This document shows positions 38,869 to 42,931 of a stretch of 42,931 bases of DNA, piece by piece. The position numbers and the translations under genes were made by a program. Within the stretch, counting starts at the first letter, position 1. Each line of letters begins with the position of its first letter. Location of the stretch: positions 1 to 42,931 of the forward strand of contig JAATGU010000153.1 of the NCBI GenBank assembly GCA_015654535.1. Reading direction: 5' to 3'. Origin of the DNA: Bacteroidales bacterium. GTDB lineage: Bacteria > Bacteroidota > Bacteroidia > Bacteroidales > Bacteroidaceae. A model generated the notes under the pieces. That model saw only the letters and a list, made by a program, of their open reading frames with translations, did no database searches and had not been told where the DNA came from.

Positions 38869-40614
38869 TTATTTAACAATAAACTTTTGGTTTACCGAAA
38901 AATCTTTTGATTTTGCATTTACTATATACATCCCTTTAGCGAGTATATTAGAAAGTTGAATTGTGGAAGAACTTTCATCGCCGCTTATTATTGTTTCATA
39001 GACCTTCATTCCATTCAAATCAAACATTTTCAAATTAATCGGATTATTTCCGGTTCTATTAGTGAGTCTAATTTGAAAATCACCGTTATTCATTGAAGGG
39101 AAGATCACAACTCCTGGTTTATCTTGCTTTACAGATTCTATAGAAGATACGGTGGAAGGTGTATTTTTGAAAAAATTATCTTCCTCGTATTCAAATGATT
39201 TACTATCAAAATAGACTCCGAATAGTTGATTCATAGAGGATGCTTTGACTTGCAACACAACACCTGCTCCGTTACTTACACTTGATCCATCGACTGACAG
39301 GGCCTGATTTCTTGACCGGTTCGTAATATAATAATAGTTGTTAGCTTGTTTAGAAAAGGTCCACTCTTGGGTGATATTCGTATTTTTAGCATTTAAAGCA
39401 AGGCCACCCGTTCCACCTTCCAAATAATTTCCGCTTTTTACCTCTTTCAGCTTATAAAGATTCGAAGTACTTGTCGCTTCAAATACAAATTGAAGATTTT
39501 TAGTATCATCATCATCCACCGATACTACAAAATTGGATCCATCACGGGAAAATAATCTATTGGAGATTCTTGCCAACAAAGCATACGTGTTTCCCGCTAC
39601 AATCGATTTTGCTCTTTTATACCTATACATATTATCAAAAATACTTAAATCCCAACTATCATACCAATTGATAAAAGGATATCCAGAGCGGAAATTCAAA
39701 GGAAGCCAAACATATTTTGAAGAACCGGGGTCATGACTGTTCCAGCGGTCCCCCATATAAACATAAGCATTCTCTTTTCCATTCACTTTCAGTATGTAAT
39801 TACTTTGTGAATCATAGGTGGTGCTACTTTTAGCATCGATCGCCGGATTGGTTAATTCTGTCCATGCTCCAAGAATACTACCGGACATCGCAGACCGAAC
39901 CGCGTTTGGGGTCCATCCTGTACATCCTGAAAAGATGCCAAAATAAGTGTCCCCAACTCTTGTAATGGCAGGAGCTTCCATCGATCTGCCATTAAGAATC
40001 AACGTTTCGGAAAGAGATGGATCAAGATAATCCTCATTCAACAAAGCGACATTTATATCCGTGTTCATATTCGTAGCACAAAAATGATAGGCTTTGCCAT
40101 CCTCATCTAAAAAAGTGGTCTGATCCCGTGAATCATGTCCATTGGGCCGGTATGTTTTATAAAAAGTGTAAGGCCCTTCTATTTTATCACTGTAAAATAC
40201 GGCTACCCGCGCATAACTATAATTATTCCCATCTTCCCAGTGTGTATACATCACATATTTACCGGTTGATTTATTATACATCACTTTCGGACGTTCAAAT
40301 AAACGCCCCGGAGCGGCATCTTGCAGGTCTTCTCTCTGCACCCCTTGTACAGTATAAGCCAATGGTAGTTTTTTCCAATTATACAAATCGGCGGATTTAT
40401 AACACGAAATGCCATTTGAATAAAAGACCGTTCTATTTTCACCAAACAGGTAATAATATCCATTTTCATAGAGCACGCATCCTCCATGTGCATTGATAAA
40501 GTTTCCGTCAGTATCCAACCAATTCTCCCCCGGAGTAATTTTGGTGTAGGCGGCGGCACTTGCTGTACTTACAAAGAACGATACAAAAGATAAAATAAAA
40601 AGGGCTTTTTTCAT
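38869..40614 (-). CDS. GH43 exo-beta-1,3-galactanase-like enzyme with ricin-like module and T9SS tail (copy 2)
   Basis: The preferred start is ATG 40614 (MKKALFILSF), 10 bases after the previous stop; a start at 40635 would overlap it. Numbering from the longer form (588 residues), the propeller covers about 30-335 with INAHGGC, E114 (ERPKV), D171 (SRDQT), E220 (EAPA) and Q277 (YDSQS). A ricin-like beta-trefoil module follows (about 345-480: GNYLEGGTGGLALN, QEWTFSK), then a T9SS type A tail (about 505-588, ending VNQKFIVK). It is a tandem paralog of the gene upstream. The spacing of the four key residues fits exo-beta-1,3-galactanases in which a glutamine acts in place of the Asp base. Likely a surface or secreted enzyme. 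Confidence 0.82.
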   Translation of the reverse strand: MKKALFILSFVSFFVSTASAAAYTKITPGENWLDTDGNFINAHGGCVLYENGYYYLFGENRTVFYSNGISCYKSADLYNWKKLPLAYTVQGVQREDLQDAAPGRLFERPKVMYNKSTGKYVMYTHWEDGNNYSYARVAVFYSDKIEGPYTFYKTYRPNGHDSRDQTTFLDEDGKAYHFCATNMNTDINVALLNEDYLDPSLSETLILNGRSMEAPAITRVGDTYFGIFSGCTGWTPNAVRSAMSGSILGAWTELTNPAIDAKSSTTYDSQSNYILKVNGKENAYVYMGDRWNSHDPGSSKYVWLPLNFRSGYPFINWYDSWDLSIFDNMYRYKRAKSIVAGNTYALLARISNRLFSRDGSNFVVSVDDDDTKNLQFVFEATSTSNLYKLKEVKSGNYLEGGTGGLALNAKNTNITQEWTFSKQANNYYYITNRSRNQALSVDGSSVSNGAGVVLQVKASSMNQLFGVYFDSKSFEYEEDNFFKNTPSTVSSIESVKQDKPGVVIFPSMNNGDFQIRLTNRTGNNPINLKMFDLNGMKVYETIISGDESSSTIQLSNILAKGMYIVNAKSKDFSVNQKFIVK

Positions 40615-40624
40615 TAGTACTACT

Positions 40625-42409
40625 TTATTTAACAATCATCTTTTTAACAACAGAGCTGTTATTGGATTTAATGTGAACCAAATACAGCCCATTCGTCAAG
40701 GTACCGGATAGTTCAAATGGAATGGAAAAATCATTAAAACAGACCGATTTCGTATAGACCAGTTTTCCACTTCCCACTTGCAGGATTTGAATTTCCACAG
40801 GGTCAGAATCAGCGATTTTATCAGATTTAATACAGAAACTTCCATTGTTAATAGTGGGGTAAACAGTAAAGTCACTCTCTGCATCTGGATTAATATCTTC
40901 TATCGAAGTCGAAGTGTTTTGTTCCTTGATAATCTTCAAATTATCATTAATATATGAAAGAGAAAACAGATCCGCTTCCTCATAATTCTGATTTTTCGAA
41001 TCAAAATATACGGCAAAATCCTGGTGCAAGCCCGAAGCAAGCTTAGCCAAATAAAGATTTGTATTATTAAACGTACTGGCTCCTGAAACGGACAAAGACT
41101 TACTATCATTCAGATTCGTGATATTAAAATAACCATCCTGTTTGAGGTCGAAACGCCAATGTTGTGAGATAGCGGAACTTTCAGCATTCAATCGCAAAGT
41201 ACCGAATACAGACTCTAAAAAATTTCCGGTTTTGTTGTCCTTTATCTTATATACGTAAGGGGCATTCGTTTGAATAAATGTAAAATTCAAATTAATGGAT
41301 TCATTATCATCTGTGATTGTGAAACCATTTGTGGGTTTGGACACCAGCCTGTTCGAATATTTCTCCAGTAAAGAATAGACATTCCCGGGAATAATGCTCT
41401 TGGCCCTCTTGTAACGGTACATATCTGTAAAAACGCTTAAATCCCAGCTTGCATACCATCTCACCGATGGATAACCTGAACGCATGCTGAGTGGTAACCA
41501 CACATTATTCGAAGCACCCACGTTGCTGGAGTTCCATCGGTCTCCTATATATATATAAGCATTTTCCAATCCTTCTAGTTTGCAAACATAAGCACTTTGA
41601 GAATTGTAGCTCACTTCCTTCAAATTATCAACAGCAAAGTTATCACCCACCGTCCAGCCATCAAGAATATTTGTTGAATAAGTGGTTCTTCCAGGATTCG
41701 GATCCCAACCGGTGCAGCCGGAAAAAAGACCGTAATAGATATCTCCCAGTTTGAAAATAGCAGGAGCTTCATATTGCATTGATTTTAATATTTTATTTTC
41801 TGTTAACGTGGGTTCCAGATAATCTTCCCTAAGCAAGGAAACATTCATGTTGGAATTCATATCCGTTGAACAGAAGTGATAGGCACTGCCGTCATCATCC
41901 AAAAAAATAGTCTGATCTCTGGAATCATGGGCGTTTGGCCTAAATGTCTTGTAAAAGGTATAGGGTCCGTCTATCTTATCACTGGTGGCAACGCATACCC
42001 TTGCCTGACCATAATCCACACCATTTTCCCAATGACACCACATTACCCATTTCTGCGTACTTTTGTTGTAAATCACTTTTGGTCGCTCCAACGTACGTCC
42101 CGGAGCAAAATCATTTAAATCATCTCTTTCTACCCCTAAAGGAGCAAAAGCAAGTCCTACTCTCACCCAATTGTATAAATCTGTGGATTTGTAACAACTG
42201 ATTCCATTTGTAACGGAACCTGTCCGATCTTCACCAAACCAATAATAGGAACCTTCATCATACAATACACAACCTCCATGGGCATTTATTTGTTTGCCAC
42301 TTATATCATTCCAAACTCCACCTGGAGTAATGCTGGTATAAGTGTTTGTAACAGCAAAAATTCCAACTGACGTAATAAACAGTAAGCAAATAATTATAAA
42401 ACGTTTCAT
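40625..42409 (-). CDS. GH43 exo-beta-1,3-galactanase-like enzyme with ricin-like module and T9SS tail (copy 1)
   Basis: The 594-residue protein has a signal peptide (1-19), a GH43 propeller (about 25-330) with INAHGGC, E108 (LERPKV), D165 (SRDQT), E214 (EAPA) and Q271 (YNSQS), a ricin-like module (about 340-475: GNFLESVFGTLRLN, SQHWRFD) and a T9SS type A tail (about 510-594, ending SSVVKKMIVK). Spacing between the four key residues (57, 49, 57) is identical to the next gene, and the SRDQ-x-x-FLD and FSGCTGW stretches are shared, so the pair arose by tandem duplication. It likely removes galactose units from beta-1,3-galactan outside the cell. It starts just after the hairpin at 42466-42508. 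Confidence 0.82.
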   Translation of the reverse strand: MKRFIIICLLFITSVGIFAVTNTYTSITPGGVWNDISGKQINAHGGCVLYDEGSYYWFGEDRTGSVTNGISCYKSTDLYNWVRVGLAFAPLGVERDDLNDFAPGRTLERPKVIYNKSTQKWVMWCHWENGVDYGQARVCVATSDKIDGPYTFYKTFRPNAHDSRDQTIFLDDDGSAYHFCSTDMNSNMNVSLLREDYLEPTLTENKILKSMQYEAPAIFKLGDIYYGLFSGCTGWDPNPGRTTYSTNILDGWTVGDNFAVDNLKEVSYNSQSAYVCKLEGLENAYIYIGDRWNSSNVGASNNVWLPLSMRSGYPSVRWYASWDLSVFTDMYRYKRAKSIIPGNVYSLLEKYSNRLVSKPTNGFTITDDNESINLNFTFIQTNAPYVYKIKDNKTGNFLESVFGTLRLNAESSAISQHWRFDLKQDGYFNITNLNDSKSLSVSGASTFNNTNLYLAKLASGLHQDFAVYFDSKNQNYEEADLFSLSYINDNLKIIKEQNTSTSIEDINPDAESDFTVYPTINNGSFCIKSDKIADSDPVEIQILQVGSGKLVYTKSVCFNDFSIPFELSGTLTNGLYLVHIKSNNSSVVKKMIVK

Positions 42410-42465
42410 ATAATATTATTTAAAAAAGATCTTAATTTTGTTGATTTTAAGATAATTAGAAAGAT

Positions 42466-42508
42466 AATTTCCCAGACTTTCCACAAATGCGGGAAAGTCC
42501 GGGAAATT
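42466..42508. terminator. Strong hairpin between the partial secreted-protein gene and the GH43 pair
   Basis: Arms at 42466-42482 and 42492-42508 form a 17-bp stem with a single mismatch and a 9-nt loop, 8 bases after the stop codon at 42517. The - strand sequence after the hairpin is TATCTTTC, with only a modest T content, so it may be a partial terminator or a 3'-end protector. Confidence 0.55.
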
Positions 42509-42516
42509 TTCAATGA

Positions 42517-42931
42517 TTAATATACAATTTTCAAAGATCGCCTTTGAGAACCCACTTTCACAACGCCAATGTACACGCCATGGTTATTCAAAGGAATACC
42601 ACTTCCTGCTTCATAATTGGATGATTTGAAAATAAGCATTCCCATTGCATTATAGACTAATACTTCGGCAGATTCCGGTACATTATTCAAATAAAGCATT
42701 TTATTTGAAACATATCCGGAAAGATTGTCCTTATCCGCGTCTACATTTCCAATTCCGGAAATCAGATCCACGTCTACCGTCAACGGTGCATAAGCACCCG
42801 TTGTGTCATAAGTGAAGTAATCCACACCGGAGAACTTGTTGTCGAAACCAATCTTCTGGGTATGGATTCTTCCCTTACCCGTCAGTACTACGTTATCCAC
42901 ATTCAGCGAGGTTATAGACGCACCCCATTTG
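42517..42931 (-). CDS. C-terminal part of a secreted protein with T9SS tail (5' end outside window)
   Basis: The frame is open to the right edge (the codons before GTG 42900 read KWGASITSLN without stop), so this is the last 138 or so residues of a longer protein. The segment LNVDNVVLTGKGRIHTQ looks like the end of a beta-rich module. From about GYVSNKMLYLNNVPESAEVLVYNAMGMLIFKSS to GVYIGVVKVGSQRRSLKIVY it is a T9SS type A sorting domain. The catalytic or binding part is not in the window, so no function can be given. It is on the same strand as the PUL and probably belongs to it. Confidence 0.7.
   Translation of the reverse strand, partial: KWGASITSLNVDNVVLTGKGRIHTQKIGFDNKFSGVDYFTYDTTGAYAPLTVDVDLISGIGNVDADKDNLSGYVSNKMLYLNNVPESAEVLVYNAMGMLIFKSSNYEAGSGIPLNNHGVYIGVVKVGSQRRSLKIVY

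Noticed and set aside
42459..42487. TATCTTTC with TTTG upstream as a promoter for the GH43 pair, nested in the hairpin loop
   Set aside because: The -7 box deviates from TAnnTTTG and the spacing is 17 nt instead of 19-21, so support is too weak for a feature.

Overview
The window is a stretch of Bacteroidales chromosome. The evidence is two SusC/SusD outer-membrane pairs, Bacteroidales-type promoter elements (TAnnTTTG at -7), A-rich start regions rather than Shine-Dalgarno sites, and secreted proteins ending in type IX secretion (T9SS) C-terminal sorting domains. The many T9SS tails suggest a Dysgonomonas/Paludibacter/Porphyromonadaceae-like or environmental Bacteroides-like organism more than a typical human-gut Bacteroides, but the genus cannot be fixed from this sequence alone. 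No tRNA, rRNA, insertion sequence, integrase or CRISPR array is visible.

Bases 1-6.1 kb are housekeeping: the 3' end of peptidyl-tRNA hydrolase (pth) and an S4-domain Hsp15-like protein on the + strand, then on the - strand a HIT-family hydrolase, a KefB-type cation/proton antiporter, and a pepT-gcvT operon. Clear hairpin terminators separate these units.

From about 6.2 kb to the right edge every gene is on the - strand and almost all concern glycan capture and breakdown, that is, one large polysaccharide utilisation locus (PUL). In transcription order (right to left) it has three blocks. (a) 42.9-30.2 kb: surface or secreted multidomain proteins, most with T9SS tails: the end of an unknown protein, two tandem GH43 enzymes with ricin-like modules, a large duplicated carbohydrate-binding protein with three MucBP-like repeats, a DUF6057 membrane protein, a BNR_4 beta-propeller enzyme with ricin-like and PA14 modules, and a small orphan sorting domain. 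(b) 29.7-12.8 kb: SusC, SusD, SusC, SusD, a surface glycan-binding lipoprotein, a carbohydrate-binding T9SS protein, a GH128-like hydrolase, a third GH43 and a cytoplasmic chorismatase/RidA-like protein. (c) 12.6-6.2 kb: a DUF2264 protein, a GH2 with the beta-glucuronidase NxK motif, and a large GH2 beta-galactosidase.

The enzyme set (three GH43 of the exo-beta-1,3-galactanase type, a beta-glucuronidase, a beta-galactosidase, a DUF2264 protein and a BNR_4 protein of the fold shared by rhamnosidases and lyases acting on Rha-GlcA linkages) fits uptake and breakdown of a type II arabinogalactan such as plant arabinogalactan-protein. This substrate is an inference. No regulator gene (HTCS, ECF sigma/anti-sigma, AraC) lies in the window. 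The most unusual non-coding signal is a set of four 23-bp direct repeats, each with a GATATAyATC core, just upstream of the GH2 beta-galactosidase.
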